From Streptosporangium pseudovulgare (GTDB lineage: Bacteria > Actinomycetota > Actinomycetes > Streptosporangiales > Streptosporangiaceae), in NCBI RefSeq assembly GCF_014648055.1, contig NZ_BMQJ01000012.1:124001-188000 (forward strand): a stretch of DNA of 64,000 bases, given 5' to 3'. Below the pieces are notes generated by a model. The model was not told the origin of the DNA. It was given only the letters and a program-made list of their open reading frames with translations, and ran no database searches. Positions 17,085-25,232 of the stretch are shown here, piece after piece. Both the position numbers and the translations under genes were made by a program. Each line of letters opens with the position of its first letter. Positions within the stretch are counted from its first letter, which is position 1.

Positions 17085-18022
17085 AGGACCACCACCCCGA
17101 CGACGAGCAGCTGCAGCAGGGACACCGGGATCAGCACCAGCCACGACACCCGGGTGAAGCGGTCCATCCGCACACCCGGCAGCCGATGCCTCGCCCACAC
17201 CAGTACGGCGAGCACCGCGACGGTCTTGAGCGCCGTCCACAGCCACGGAGGAAGCGCCGGGCCCACGCCGCCGCCCAGGAAGAGCGGGACGGCCGCCGCG
17301 GCCGCCACCGCGAGCAGCAGGTACCGTCCCGCCTCGAAGACCAGCCGGTCGGGTCCGGACAGCTCGGCCCGCACCCCTCCGGCGATGTCGGAGCCCACCG
17401 GCCGGTCCATCGGCCCCCAGAACGCCATGGCCACGGCCGAGACGAGGTAGACGGCGAACGCGACCGGCATCCACACCGCGAACCACAGCCCCCGCTGCGC
17501 GGCGGCGATCTCGCTCACCCGCAGGGAGCCGGCGCCCAGCGCCGCAGTGATCAGGGCGAACATGTGCGGCAGCTCGTAGGCCAGGCCCTGCGCCACGAAC
17601 CGGTAGCCCCCGATCAGCGGGTGGAGGGAGTTGACCCCCCACCCGGTCAGCCACAGCGCCCACCAGACGCAGACCTCCATGGCGTTGAACCACACGACGC
17701 CCACGGACAGGTCGGCCACGGGCCGCTCCCCGAGCGGCAGCACCACGGCCGCCAGGACCGCGGCGGCGGGAAGCGCGCAGACCCCGGCCCGCACCAGCGG
17801 GACGTCGGGCATGACCGTGCGGCGGCGCTGCCGGACCAGCTCCCGCGCCGCTCCCCGCAGCGGGCCCGTCACGATCCCCGGCCACCGGCCGCCGGCCAGC
17901 GCCGCGTCGAGGGCGGCGGCGCCCCAGGCGAGTACGGCGAGCGCGCCGAACAGCGCGAACGGTGTCCACGGCGGCGTCATCGGCGGCGTCATCGGCGGTG
18001 TCATCGGCGGCGTCTCAGGCAC
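17081..18022 (-). CDS. nuoH: NADH-quinone oxidoreductase-like subunit H with PPMT repeats
   Basis: A 313-aa polytopic protein. Recognisable elements are GWGVNSLHPLIGGYRFVAQ, AYELPHMFAL and a divergent form of the acidic quinone loop (MDRPVGSDIAGGVRAELSG instead of the FDLPEAESELVAG type). The family anchors the membrane arm and forms much of the quinone tunnel. The N-terminus consists of three PPMT tetrapeptides encoded by 12-bp repeats. The GTG at 18022 has GGGAGG 6 nt upstream, and that site lies in a duplicated segment. The changed acidic loop is notable because the partner NuoB/NuoD are also degenerate. Confidence 0.88.
   Translation of the reverse strand: MPETPPMTPPMTPPMTPPWTPFALFGALAVLAWGAAALDAALAGGRWPGIVTGPLRGAARELVRQRRRTVMPDVPLVRAGVCALPAAAVLAAVVLPLGERPVADLSVGVVWFNAMEVCVWWALWLTGWGVNSLHPLIGGYRFVAQGLAYELPHMFALITAALGAGSLRVSEIAAAQRGLWFAVWMPVAFAVYLVSAVAMAFWGPMDRPVGSDIAGGVRAELSGPDRLVFEAGRYLLLAVAAAAAVPLFLGGGVGPALPPWLWTALKTVAVLAVLVWARHRLPGVRMDRFTRVSWLVLIPVSLLQLLVVGVVVL
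17970..18014 (-). repeat. 12-bp in-frame tandem repeat encoding PPMT at the NuoH N-terminus
   Basis: Three units of GGCGGCGTCATC (plus strand) at 17970, 17982 and 17994, the third with one change, then a partial fourth. Each unit adds the tetrapeptide MTPP to NuoH. The unit length is a multiple of three, so copy-number change keeps the frame. Confidence 0.9.
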
Positions 18023-18132
18023 GGGCCGCCTCCCGCGCCTCGGACACGGACCGCCGCCTCATCCCGGGCACGGACCGTTCACTCTTCTCAGGAACAGGCC
18101 GTCCTCCTGTCTCAGGCACGGGCCGCCTCCCG
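18012..18132 (-). repeat. expanded stop/start junction: about 24-bp degenerate tandem array with exact 24-bp ends
   Basis: An identical 24-bp segment occurs at 18012-18035 and 18109-18132. The downstream-strand copy at 18109 contains the stop of the NuoB-D gene and a GTG with its ribosome site; the copy at 18012 contains the start of nuoH. Between them are degenerate copies spaced 24 bp (GTG, GTT, GTG, GTG in register), with one extra base before the last copy, so the total offset is 97 bp. The array thus repeats the ribosome-site and start-codon module. Confidence 0.75.
18015..18119 (-). CDS. 34-codon mini-ORF created inside the expanded nuoB-D/nuoH junction
   Basis: Starting at the GTG of the upstream repeat copy, a frame of 34 codons begins VPET like NuoH and ends EAARA followed by TGA, like the NuoB-D protein. 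It therefore overlaps the upstream stop and the downstream start in the same way as the two genes must originally have overlapped each other. Its ribosome site is the same GGGAGG as that of nuoH. A functional peptide is doubtful. More likely it passes ribosomes on by termination-reinitiation. Confidence 0.35.
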   Translation of the reverse strand: MPETGGRPVPEKSERSVPGMRRRSVSEAREAARA

Positions 18133-19401
18133 TGACGACGGGGCCTGGTCGAGGTCCGGGTCCAGGCTCGCGATGATCAGCCGTGCGGCGGCCAGCTCGG
18201 CTCCGGCGAGCAACCCGGGCATCACGGACAGCACGGACAGCACGGGAGACACGGGCGGCGCGGCCGGTGACGCCGCGGGGGGCCGCCCGCCCACCGGTCC
18301 GCGGGGCCCCTCGTCGCCGGTGAGGCGCGTCCCGTCACCCAGGCCGCGCAGCGCCGCCTCCGTCCGCGCGAGCCACCCCTCCAACCGGCCCGGCACGTCA
18401 CCCCGGTCCGGCCCGGCCGGACCGGGCGCGCCCCCGGCCGTCCCCGGGCCGCGCGGCGCGGACCCGTCCCCGGTCGTCCCCGGGCCGTCCGGCGCCCCGC
18501 CGCGCACCCGCCCGTCCCGGCCGGGTGCGGGACCGATCGTTCCCAGGCCGCGCAGCATCCAGCGGAGCGTCCGCGAGCGCCGTACCCGGCGGGTGAACCG
18601 GGTGACGTCCCCGGCGATCTCGCCGCCCGCCCGTTCCCACAGCAGGCGGTCGCGCAGCCGCCGCGCCCGGGACGCCTCGGCGTCCCAGCCCGCCACCGCC
18701 AGCAGCCGCCCGAGGCTGTCCAGGTGGGCCGCGGCCGTACGGCGGGCGGCCTCGTCCCGCGTCACGGACCGGCCCCGCGCGGCCTCCAGCCAGGGCTCGT
18801 CCCAGAAGCGTTCCTCTCCTGCCCCGCCGAGGACCTCGACCCGGGCCTCCTGGACCACGTCCCCCTGCGCGACGGTCTCGACCAGCAGGCCGGCCGGCCA
18901 GTCGGGGAGCACCGGGCCCAGGGGGAGGCACAGCCGGTCGAGGGCGAGGCCGTCGCGGTCGGGCCCCCGGCCGGCCATCTCCAGGCCGCCCGGACCCCCC
19001 ATCCCGCTCCCGTGATCTTCGTCCTGGCCGTGGTCGCCGCCGGACCGGCCGGTGCGCCGGGCCACGTCGAGGCGTTGCGCCCGGCCGTCGGCCAGGTGCC
19101 GCGCCGCGCCGTCCAGGGCGGCGGTCACCCGCTCCGGCGGCAGGTCCCCGGGCAGGTCGGCCCGCGCCCTGGGCGCCGGCATGTCCGCCCAGACCACCTC
19201 GACCGCCTCGGCGAGGGCGGCCCCGGGCGAGCCGCAGACCACGAGCAGGTCCGCCTCCGCCGGTGAGCGTGCCGCCGGCCAGCCGCGCCGCGTCAGCTCG
19301 GCCTCGGCGAGCAGGCGGACGCGCGTCCCGTGGGGCACCCCGGCGAGCAGCGGGCGCGGCCGTCCCGCCGCGTACCGGAGAAGCCGTTCGCTCAGGCCCA
19401 C
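18112..19401 (-). CDS. degenerate NuoB-NuoD fusion-like subunit lacking Fe-S cysteines
   Basis: A 429-aa protein in the position normally held by nuoB-C-D. Residues 1-115 resemble NuoB (PAEADLLVVCGSPG...VWADMPAPRA corresponds to the NuoB ADxLIVAG...MPxPK region), but the cysteines that bind cluster N2 are missing; only isolated Cys near 56 and 180 are visible. From about residue 175 the protein resembles NuoD/49-kDa or hydrogenase large subunit (LPLGPVLPDWPAGL, then a helical region with LDSLGRLLAVAGWDAE). The C-terminal third is Gly/Pro-rich and unstructured. It may act as a structural adaptor to formate dehydrogenase. The GTG start at 19401 overlaps the nuoA stop. Confidence 0.65.
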   Translation of the reverse strand: MGLSERLLRYAAGRPRPLLAGVPHGTRVRLLAEAELTRRGWPAARSPAEADLLVVCGSPGAALAEAVEVVWADMPAPRARADLPGDLPPERVTAALDGAARHLADGRAQRLDVARRTGRSGGDHGQDEDHGSGMGGPGGLEMAGRGPDRDGLALDRLCLPLGPVLPDWPAGLLVETVAQGDVVQEARVEVLGGAGEERFWDEPWLEAARGRSVTRDEAARRTAAAHLDSLGRLLAVAGWDAEASRARRLRDRLLWERAGGEIAGDVTRFTRRVRRSRTLRWMLRGLGTIGPAPGRDGRVRGGAPDGPGTTGDGSAPRGPGTAGGAPGPAGPDRGDVPGRLEGWLARTEAALRGLGDGTRLTGDEGPRGPVGGRPPAASPAAPPVSPVLSVLSVMPGLLAGAELAAARLIIASLDPDLDQAPSSREAARA

Positions 19402-19739
19402 CGCAGCGCTCCCTCGCGCCAGGCGTACACGACCCCGGCCATGAGCAGGGCGAGGAACGCGAACATCTCCACCAGGGCGCCGGCGCCCGTCTCGGCGAGC
19501 ACCACGGCCCAGGGGTACATGAAGATCATCTCCATGTCGAAGGCCAGGAAGAGCAGCGACACCGCGTACCAGCGGGCGTGGAACCGGGACAGGGCGTGCT
19601 CCCGCGGCCGGTTCCCCGACAGGAACGGTCCCGCCTCGACCGTTCCGGGCAGCCGGACGAGCAGGGCGAGGGTGTGGACGCCGCAGACGCCCCCGGCGAG
19701 GAGGATCAGCACGACGAGAACGGCGGCCCAGGCATCCAT
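19392..19739 (-). CDS. nuoA: NADH-quinone oxidoreductase-like subunit A
   Basis: A 115-aa protein with three transmembrane helices. The segment FHARWYAVSLLFLAFDMEMIFMYPWAV matches the NuoA core (ALLFLxFDxExxFLYPWA), including the conserved Asp and Glu. The ATG at 19739 has AAGGAG upstream; the frame stays open further upstream but without family resemblance. It overlaps the next gene by 10 nt and is the first complex I-type gene in the operon. Confidence 0.92.
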   Translation of the reverse strand: MDAWAAVLVVLILLAGGVCGVHTLALLVRLPGTVEAGPFLSGNRPREHALSRFHARWYAVSLLFLAFDMEMIFMYPWAVVLAETGAGALVEMFAFLALLMAGVVYAWREGALRWA

Positions 19740-19770
19740 GCGGCTCCTTCCGTCGTCGCGGTTCCGCGCC

Positions 19771-19968
19771 TCAACGGCACGGGAGGCGCCGCCGGAGTCG
19801 CCGCCGGGTCGGCCGGACTCCGCTCGGCCACCCGAATCCCCGGGGGCGTCGGCCCCCACCCGGCCCGCCGGGCCGCCGCCGGCCGCGTTGCCGGCCGGCC
19901 AGCCACGAGGCGGCGCAGGTGAGCAGGACGACGGCGGTGAACGGCAGGTATTCGATGATCTTCTTCAC
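19771..19968 (-). CDS. 65-aa Arg-rich single-TM membrane ORF
   Basis: A small ORF whose GTG at 19968 overlaps the NrfD stop (GTGA), like most junctions in this operon. It begins KKIIEYLPFTAVVLLTCAASWLAG, a single transmembrane helix, and continues with a strongly basic Arg/Gly/Pro tail. There is no match I recognise. The helix composition and coupling argue for a real gene, while the GC-driven tail may not be conserved. It could be a small accessory subunit joining the NrfD module to the Nuo arm; this is inference. Confidence 0.5.
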   Translation of the reverse strand: MKKIIEYLPFTAVVLLTCAASWLAGRQRGRRRPGGPGGGRRPRGFGWPSGVRPTRRRLRRRLPCR

Positions 19969-21008
19969 GTGACGGCGCCCTCCGTCTCGGCCCGCGCGAG
20001 CCGCGCCCGCTGCGGTTCCACGGTGTACCTCGGGTCCCGGGACGACGACATCCCGGCCTGGAAGATCCCGAAGCGGGTGGAGATCGCACCGGCCAGGAGC
20101 GCCGCGCCGCCCGCAGCCGCGGCGGCCCGGCTCCGGCGCCCGGCGGTCATCCCCGTGACGGCGCCCGCGAGGGACAGCGCCTGGCCCACGCGCAGCAGCC
20201 GGCCGCCGAGGCCGTGCTTCAGCGGTTCGGCGACCGGGCCCAGCCGGTGCTCCATCAGCTTGGTGGCGGCGAACTCGGCCGCCGCGCCCGCCAGGGCCGC
20301 GCGGCGGGCCGGTCCCGCCTCGCCGACCGGCGCGGCGAGCATCCCCAGCCCGCCGGCCGACGCGGCGGCCGACCCGGCGAACAGGAACGGCATCTCCCGG
20401 TACCCGTCGTGCCAGGCGGGCACGGCGGTGTCGGAGATGAGGGCGGCGGTGTAGGTCGCGACCAGGGTGCCGGTCAGCCCGGCGCCGACGGTGGCGGCGC
20501 GGCCCAGGCGCGGGAACCACCCGGTGACCGCGGTGGCCGCGGCGACGCCGGCCTGTGGGCCGTACCCGCTCAGGATCCAGGTGCCCATGCTCATCGGTGA
20601 GATGACCTTGAACACCCGCAGCATGTGCAGGAACCGTCCGGGCCGGCCGAGGTCGTGGATCAGCGCGTACAGCGAGCCGCCCAGAGCGCACAGGGCGCCG
20701 GTCTTGCAGGCCCGCGCCAGATGCGGGCGGCCGGTGAGCTCACCGGCCGCGGCCAGCGTCGAGGACGCCCCGGCCAGGCCGCCGAGGAAGAGATATCCGG
20801 CGATGTCGTGAGCCTTCCAGGTCGGCTCGTTGATGACCGCCTTGCCGTAGTAGGAGCGGAACTCCGCCTCGGGGACCATGAGCCGCTCGCCGCGCTGCCG
20901 CCGCCGGGGACGGCCGGCCGCGCCGACCACGGCCTCCCGCTCCGGCCGCAGACCGGGGTCGTCGTCCAGCCGGACGTCGGTCTGGCTTCCGGCCTGCCCG
21001 TCGCTCAC
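19965..21008 (-). CDS. nrfD: NrfD-type membrane subunit of formate dehydrogenase
   Basis: A 347-aa polytopic membrane protein of the NrfD/PsrC family. A soluble N-terminus (with EAEFRSYYGKAVINEPTWK) leads into about eight helices, beginning GYLFLGGLAGASS and including HDLGRPGRFLHMLRVFK, a family-typical loop. The subunit passes electrons from the ferredoxin-like subunit to menaquinone without heme. The GTG at 21008 overlaps the fdhB stop (GTGA). It gives this formate dehydrogenase its own quinone route, which makes the adjacent Nuo arm more puzzling. Confidence 0.85.
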   Translation of the reverse strand: MSDGQAGSQTDVRLDDDPGLRPEREAVVGAAGRPRRRQRGERLMVPEAEFRSYYGKAVINEPTWKAHDIAGYLFLGGLAGASSTLAAAGELTGRPHLARACKTGALCALGGSLYALIHDLGRPGRFLHMLRVFKVISPMSMGTWILSGYGPQAGVAAATAVTGWFPRLGRAATVGAGLTGTLVATYTAALISDTAVPAWHDGYREMPFLFAGSAAASAGGLGMLAAPVGEAGPARRAALAGAAAEFAATKLMEHRLGPVAEPLKHGLGGRLLRVGQALSLAGAVTGMTAGRRSRAAAAAGGAALLAGAISTRFGIFQAGMSSSRDPRYTVEPQRARLARAETEGAVT

Positions 21009-21973
21009 CGCCCACCTCCCAGTGTCACCATGACGATCCCGGCCAGCAGCGTGACCGCCGCCAGTCCGACGTGCTTCCACATCGACGGCAGGTCCCGGGT
21101 CGTCACCACCGGGTCGGGCGGCAGGCCGTACACCTCGGGCTCGTCGAGGAGCAGGAAGAACGCGCCGGACCCGCCGACCCCGTCACCCGGGTCGTGGCCG
21201 TACAGCCGGGCCGACGCCATCCCGGCGTCCCGGAGCTGGTCCAGGCGCCGGGCCGCCCGGTCGCGCAGCTCGTCCAGCTCGCCGAACTGGATGGAGTCGG
21301 TCGGGCAGCTCTTGGCACAGGCGGGTTCCTGGCCGACACCGAGCCGGTCGTAGCAGAGCGTGCACTTGTACGCCCGGCCGTCGTCCTCGCGCTTGCCGAT
21401 CACCCCGAAGGGGCAGGCCGGCACGCAGTAGCCGCAGCCGTTGCAGATGTCCTCCTGCACCACGACCGTGCCGAACTCGGTGCGGAACAGCGACCCGGTG
21501 GGGCACACGTCGAGGCAGGCGGCGTGGGTGCAGTGCTTGCAGACGTCGGAGGCCATCAGCCAGCGGAAGTCCATGTCCCGCGCCTCGCCGGGCGGCGCGC
21601 CGGGCGAGGCGGGGGCGGGCATGCCCAGCGACGCCGGGTCGCGGGTGCGGGCCGCCGCGGCGGTCTGCTCCGGCACGTCCGCCGGGCTCAGCCACGCCTC
21701 CTGGTGTCCCAGGCGGCGCGGCTGCTCGATGAACGCGACGTGCCGCCAGGTGTCGGCGCTGAGCCCCGCCGTGTTGTCGTAGGACATGCCGGTGAAGATC
21801 AGCCCGTCCTCGGGGACGGCGTTCCACTCCTTGCACGCCACCTCGCACGCCTTGCAGCCGATGCAGATGCTCGTGTCGGTGAAGAAGCCCACCCGTTTCG
21901 GGTGGTCGCGGTAGCCGCCGGCGGTGGCCGGGTCCTCCGGGCCGGTGAACAGCCGGTCCAGGTCGAAGGTCAT
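21005..21973 (-). CDS. fdhB: formate dehydrogenase Fe-S subunit (4x[4Fe-4S] ferredoxin-like)
   Basis: A 322-aa electron-transfer subunit. Four cysteine groups are visible: CIGCKACEVACKEW (about residues 37-50), CKHCTHAACLDVCPTG, CNGCGYCVPACPFG and CTLCYDR...PACAKSCPT, the pattern for four [4Fe-4S] clusters as in FdnH/FdhB. A C-terminal hydrophobic helix (GLAAVTLLAGIVMVTLG) would anchor it. It sits between the catalytic subunit and NrfD. There is no signal peptide, so the complex probably faces the cytoplasm. Confidence 0.93.
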   Translation of the reverse strand: MTFDLDRLFTGPEDPATAGGYRDHPKRVGFFTDTSICIGCKACEVACKEWNAVPEDGLIFTGMSYDNTAGLSADTWRHVAFIEQPRRLGHQEAWLSPADVPEQTAAAARTRDPASLGMPAPASPGAPPGEARDMDFRWLMASDVCKHCTHAACLDVCPTGSLFRTEFGTVVVQEDICNGCGYCVPACPFGVIGKREDDGRAYKCTLCYDRLGVGQEPACAKSCPTDSIQFGELDELRDRAARRLDQLRDAGMASARLYGHDPGDGVGGSGAFFLLLDEPEVYGLPPDPVVTTRDLPSMWKHVGLAAVTLLAGIVMVTLGGGR

Positions 21974-21977
21974 CGCC

Positions 21978-24900
21978 TCATACCTCCGTGCCGGTGCGCT
22001 CGGTGACGCCCGCCCGGCGCCGGTACTCGGCGACCAGCGCGGGCAGGGCCGGTCCGCGCGGGCGGCGGCCCGGCCTGATGTCCGCCGAGAACGCCTTGAC
22101 CTCCTGGATGTGGGAGTTCGGGTCCAGGGCGATCGACGACAGCTCGTTGGCCGCGTCGCCCGCGCTGAGCCCGTTGGGCCCCCAGTGGAACGGCAGGCCG
22201 ATCTGGTGCACCACCTGGCCGTCGGCCCGCAGCGGCGCCATGCGCTGGGTGACCAGGACCCGCGCCTCGACGGCGTTGCGGGCGGTGACGATGGTCGCCC
22301 AGCCGCCGTGCTCCAGCCCGCGCTCGGCGGCCAGCTCCGGTGACACCTCGCAGAACGGCTCCGGCTGCAGCTCGGCCAAGTAGGGGGTGTTGCGGCTCAT
22401 CCCGCCCGCGGTGAAGTGCTCGGTGAGCCGGTAGGTGGTGATCACGTACGGGTAGACCGACGCGCCGGGCTCGTCCCCGCTGGGGTTGTAGCGGTTGTGC
22501 TCGTGCGGGTAGACCATGCGGGCCGGGTTGCGCTGCCGCCCGTACAGCGGGTTGGGCACCGGCGAGTCCTGCGGCTCGTAGTGCGTGGGCATCGGGCCGT
22601 CGATCACGCCGGCCGGCGCGTACAGCCAGCCCTTGCCGTCGGCCTGCATGATGAACGGGTCGATGCCGGACAGCGCCTCGACGCCGGTCGCGTCCTCGGG
22701 CGGCCGGTAGTCGGGCCGCTTCGTCCTCTCGAAGTCGGGGACGTCGTAGCCGGTCCACTCGCCCTTCTCCTCGTCCCACCAGACGAGCTTCTTGCGCTCG
22801 CTCCACGGGCGGCCGTCCGGCCGGGCGGAGGCACGGTTGTACAGCAGCCGCCGGTTGTCGGGCCAGGCCCACGCCCACTCCGCGGCGATCCAGTTCTGCT
22901 CCCCGGCGGGTTTGCGGCGGGCGGCCTGGTTGACCCCGTCGGCGTACACCCCGCAGTAGATCCAGCATCCGCAGGCGGTCGAGCCGTCGCCCTTGAGCTG
23001 GGTGTACTTCGAAAGCGGCGTCCCGTCGGCGTCCCAGCCGTTGATCTCGGCGAGCACGGCCTCGGCGACCGGTTCGGCGACGCTCCCCTCGACGGGGTAG
23101 TCCCAGGTCAGGTCGAGGACGGCGGCGTCCATCGGGTCGGTGGAGCCGGCCAGCCTCTCCCTGATGATCCGCCCGAGGTGGTACATGAACCACAGGTCGC
23201 TGCGGGCGTCGCCGTCCGGTTCGACGGCCGCGTGGTGCCACTGCAGCATCCGGTTGGTGTTGGTGAAGCTGCCGCTCTTCTCGGTGTGCGCGGCGGCGGG
23301 GAGGAAGAACACCTCGGTGGCGATGTCGGCGGTGCGCAACTCCCCGGTGCGGATCTCCGGGCCGTCCTTCCACCAGGTGGCGCTCTCGATGAGGCTGAAG
23401 TCGCGCACCACCAGCCAGTCGAGGTTGGCCATGCCGAACCGCTGCATCCTGGCGTTGGCCGAGCCGACCGCGGGGTTCTCACCCAGCAGCAGGTAGCCCT
23501 TGCAGGTGCCCTCCAGCTGGGCCATGACCGTGTCGTAGGTGCTGTGGCTGCCGGTCAGCCGGGGCAGGTGGTCGAAGCAGAAGTCGTTGTCGGGCCTGGC
23601 CGCCGGCCCCCACCACGCCTTGAGCAGGCTCACCATGTAGCTGTTCATCTCCGCCCAGAACCCCTTGTGGGTGGCGTCGGCCCGCAGGAAGTCGCCGAGG
23701 GTCTCGTGCGCGTGGGCGTGCGGCATGGGGATGTAGCCGGGCAGCAGGTTGAACAGCGTGGGGATGTCGCTGGAGCCCTGGATGCTGGCGTGCCCGCGCA
23801 GTGCCTGGATGCCGCCGCCGGGACGGCCCATGTTGCCCAGCAGCAGTTGCAGGACGCAGGCGGCGCGGATGAACTGCGAGCCGTCGCTGTGCTGGGTCCA
23901 GCCCACCGCGTAGACGAACTCGGCGGTCCGCTCCGGGCCGGAGTTCTCCACCAGGTGCCGGCAGACCTCGGCGAACAGCTCCCGCGGAATGCCGCAGATC
24001 CGCTCGACCATCTCCGGGGTGTAGCGGGCGTAGTGGCGCTTGAGGATCTGCAGGACGCAGCGCGGGTCCTCCATGGTCTCGTCGCGCCGCGGGGTGCCCT
24101 CCAGGGCCGCGCCGCCGCTTCCGTGCATCTCGCCGCGCCCGGCCGAGCTGATCGACGAGCCGTGACGGGTGCGCCTGTCGTACTCCTCGTCGCGCTTGCC
24201 GGAGGCCGCGACCACCGTCATCCCCTCGTACTGCCAGGTGTCGGTGTCGTAGCCGCGGTTGTCCGGGTCGAAGCCGGAGAAGAGCCCGTCGAGGTCCTCG
24301 GTGTCGCGGAAGTCCTCGCCGACGATGGTCGCGGCGTTGGTGTAGTTGACCACGAACTCCCGGAAGTAGAGGTCGTTCGCCAGGACGTGGTTGATGATGC
24401 CGCCGAGGAACGCGACGTCCGTGCCGGCCCGGATCGGCACGTGCAGGTCGGCCAGGGCGCTGGTGCGGGTGAAGCGCGGGTCGACGTGGATGACGGTCGC
24501 GCCGCGGGCCTTGGCCTCCATCACCCACTGGAAGCCCACCGGGTGCGCCTCGGCGAAGTTGGAGCCCTCGATGATGATGCAGTCGGAGTGCTGGAGGTCC
24601 TGCATGAAGGTGGTGGCGCCTCCCCGGCCGAACGACGTGCCGAGCCCGACGACCGTGGAGCTGTGGCACACCCGGGCCTGGTTCTCGATCTGCACCACGC
24701 CCAGCCCGGTCAGCAGCTTCTTGATGAGGTAGTTCTCCTCGTTGTCGAGGGTGGCGCCGCCGAGGCTGGCGATGCCCATGGTCCGCGCGGTCCGCTTGCC
24801 GTCGACCTCCCACTCCCAGGTCTCCCGGCGGGTGGCGATGATCCGGTCGGCCACCATGTCCATCGCGGTGCCGAGGTCGAGCTCCTGCCAGTCCGCGGCG

Positions 24901-25232
24901 TACGGCGCCCGGTAGAGGACCTTGTGCATGCGCCCGGAGCCGGTGGTGAACTGGAGGGTGGCCGCGCCCTTCGGGCAGAGCCGGCCCCTGCTGACCGGGG
25001 AGTCGGGGTCGCCCTCGACGTGCACGACCTTCTCGTCGCGCACGTAGACGTTCTGGGCGCAGCCGACCGCGCAGTACGGGCAGATCGACTTGACCACCCG
25101 GTCGGCGGTCGCCGTGCGGGCCTCCAGCGAGGCGCTGCCCCGTGACTTCACCGCCGCCGCCCTGCCCAGCCTGTCCGGGCCGGTGAGCTGCCGCAGGACC
25201 GGCCACGAGCCGATCCCGGCCGGTGGGTTCAC
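21978..25232 (-). CDS. fdhA: formate dehydrogenase catalytic subunit (Mo/W-bisMGD, Cys-type)
   Basis: A 1084-aa molybdopterin oxidoreductase. The N-terminal [4Fe-4S] motif uses Cys51, 54, 58 and 86 (CPYCAVGC...RLCPKG). The metal ligand is Cys189 in ENQARVCHSSTV, the position occupied by selenocysteine in E. coli FdnG; the following His is present. The size and pterin-binding segments match FDH-N-type alpha subunits. There is no twin-arginine signal at the N-terminus, so a cytoplasmic location is likely. The GTG at 25232 overlaps the preceding small gene (GTGA). Reaction: formate to CO2 with electrons to FdhB. Confidence 0.93.
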   Translation of the reverse strand: MNPPAGIGSWPVLRQLTGPDRLGRAAAVKSRGSASLEARTATADRVVKSICPYCAVGCAQNVYVRDEKVVHVEGDPDSPVSRGRLCPKGAATLQFTTGSGRMHKVLYRAPYAADWQELDLGTAMDMVADRIIATRRETWEWEVDGKRTARTMGIASLGGATLDNEENYLIKKLLTGLGVVQIENQARVCHSSTVVGLGTSFGRGGATTFMQDLQHSDCIIIEGSNFAEAHPVGFQWVMEAKARGATVIHVDPRFTRTSALADLHVPIRAGTDVAFLGGIINHVLANDLYFREFVVNYTNAATIVGEDFRDTEDLDGLFSGFDPDNRGYDTDTWQYEGMTVVAASGKRDEEYDRRTRHGSSISSAGRGEMHGSGGAALEGTPRRDETMEDPRCVLQILKRHYARYTPEMVERICGIPRELFAEVCRHLVENSGPERTAEFVYAVGWTQHSDGSQFIRAACVLQLLLGNMGRPGGGIQALRGHASIQGSSDIPTLFNLLPGYIPMPHAHAHETLGDFLRADATHKGFWAEMNSYMVSLLKAWWGPAARPDNDFCFDHLPRLTGSHSTYDTVMAQLEGTCKGYLLLGENPAVGSANARMQRFGMANLDWLVVRDFSLIESATWWKDGPEIRTGELRTADIATEVFFLPAAAHTEKSGSFTNTNRMLQWHHAAVEPDGDARSDLWFMYHLGRIIRERLAGSTDPMDAAVLDLTWDYPVEGSVAEPVAEAVLAEINGWDADGTPLSKYTQLKGDGSTACGCWIYCGVYADGVNQAARRKPAGEQNWIAAEWAWAWPDNRRLLYNRASARPDGRPWSERKKLVWWDEEKGEWTGYDVPDFERTKRPDYRPPEDATGVEALSGIDPFIMQADGKGWLYAPAGVIDGPMPTHYEPQDSPVPNPLYGRQRNPARMVYPHEHNRYNPSGDEPGASVYPYVITTYRLTEHFTAGGMSRNTPYLAELQPEPFCEVSPELAAERGLEHGGWATIVTARNAVEARVLVTQRMAPLRADGQVVHQIGLPFHWGPNGLSAGDAANELSSIALDPNSHIQEVKAFSADIRPGRRPRGPALPALVAEYRRRAGVTERTGTEV

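Noticed and set aside
21978-25232. Selenocysteine formate dehydrogenase
   Set aside because: The metal-ligand position is a cysteine codon (Cys189), there is no in-frame TGA, and no SelB-type element is needed.
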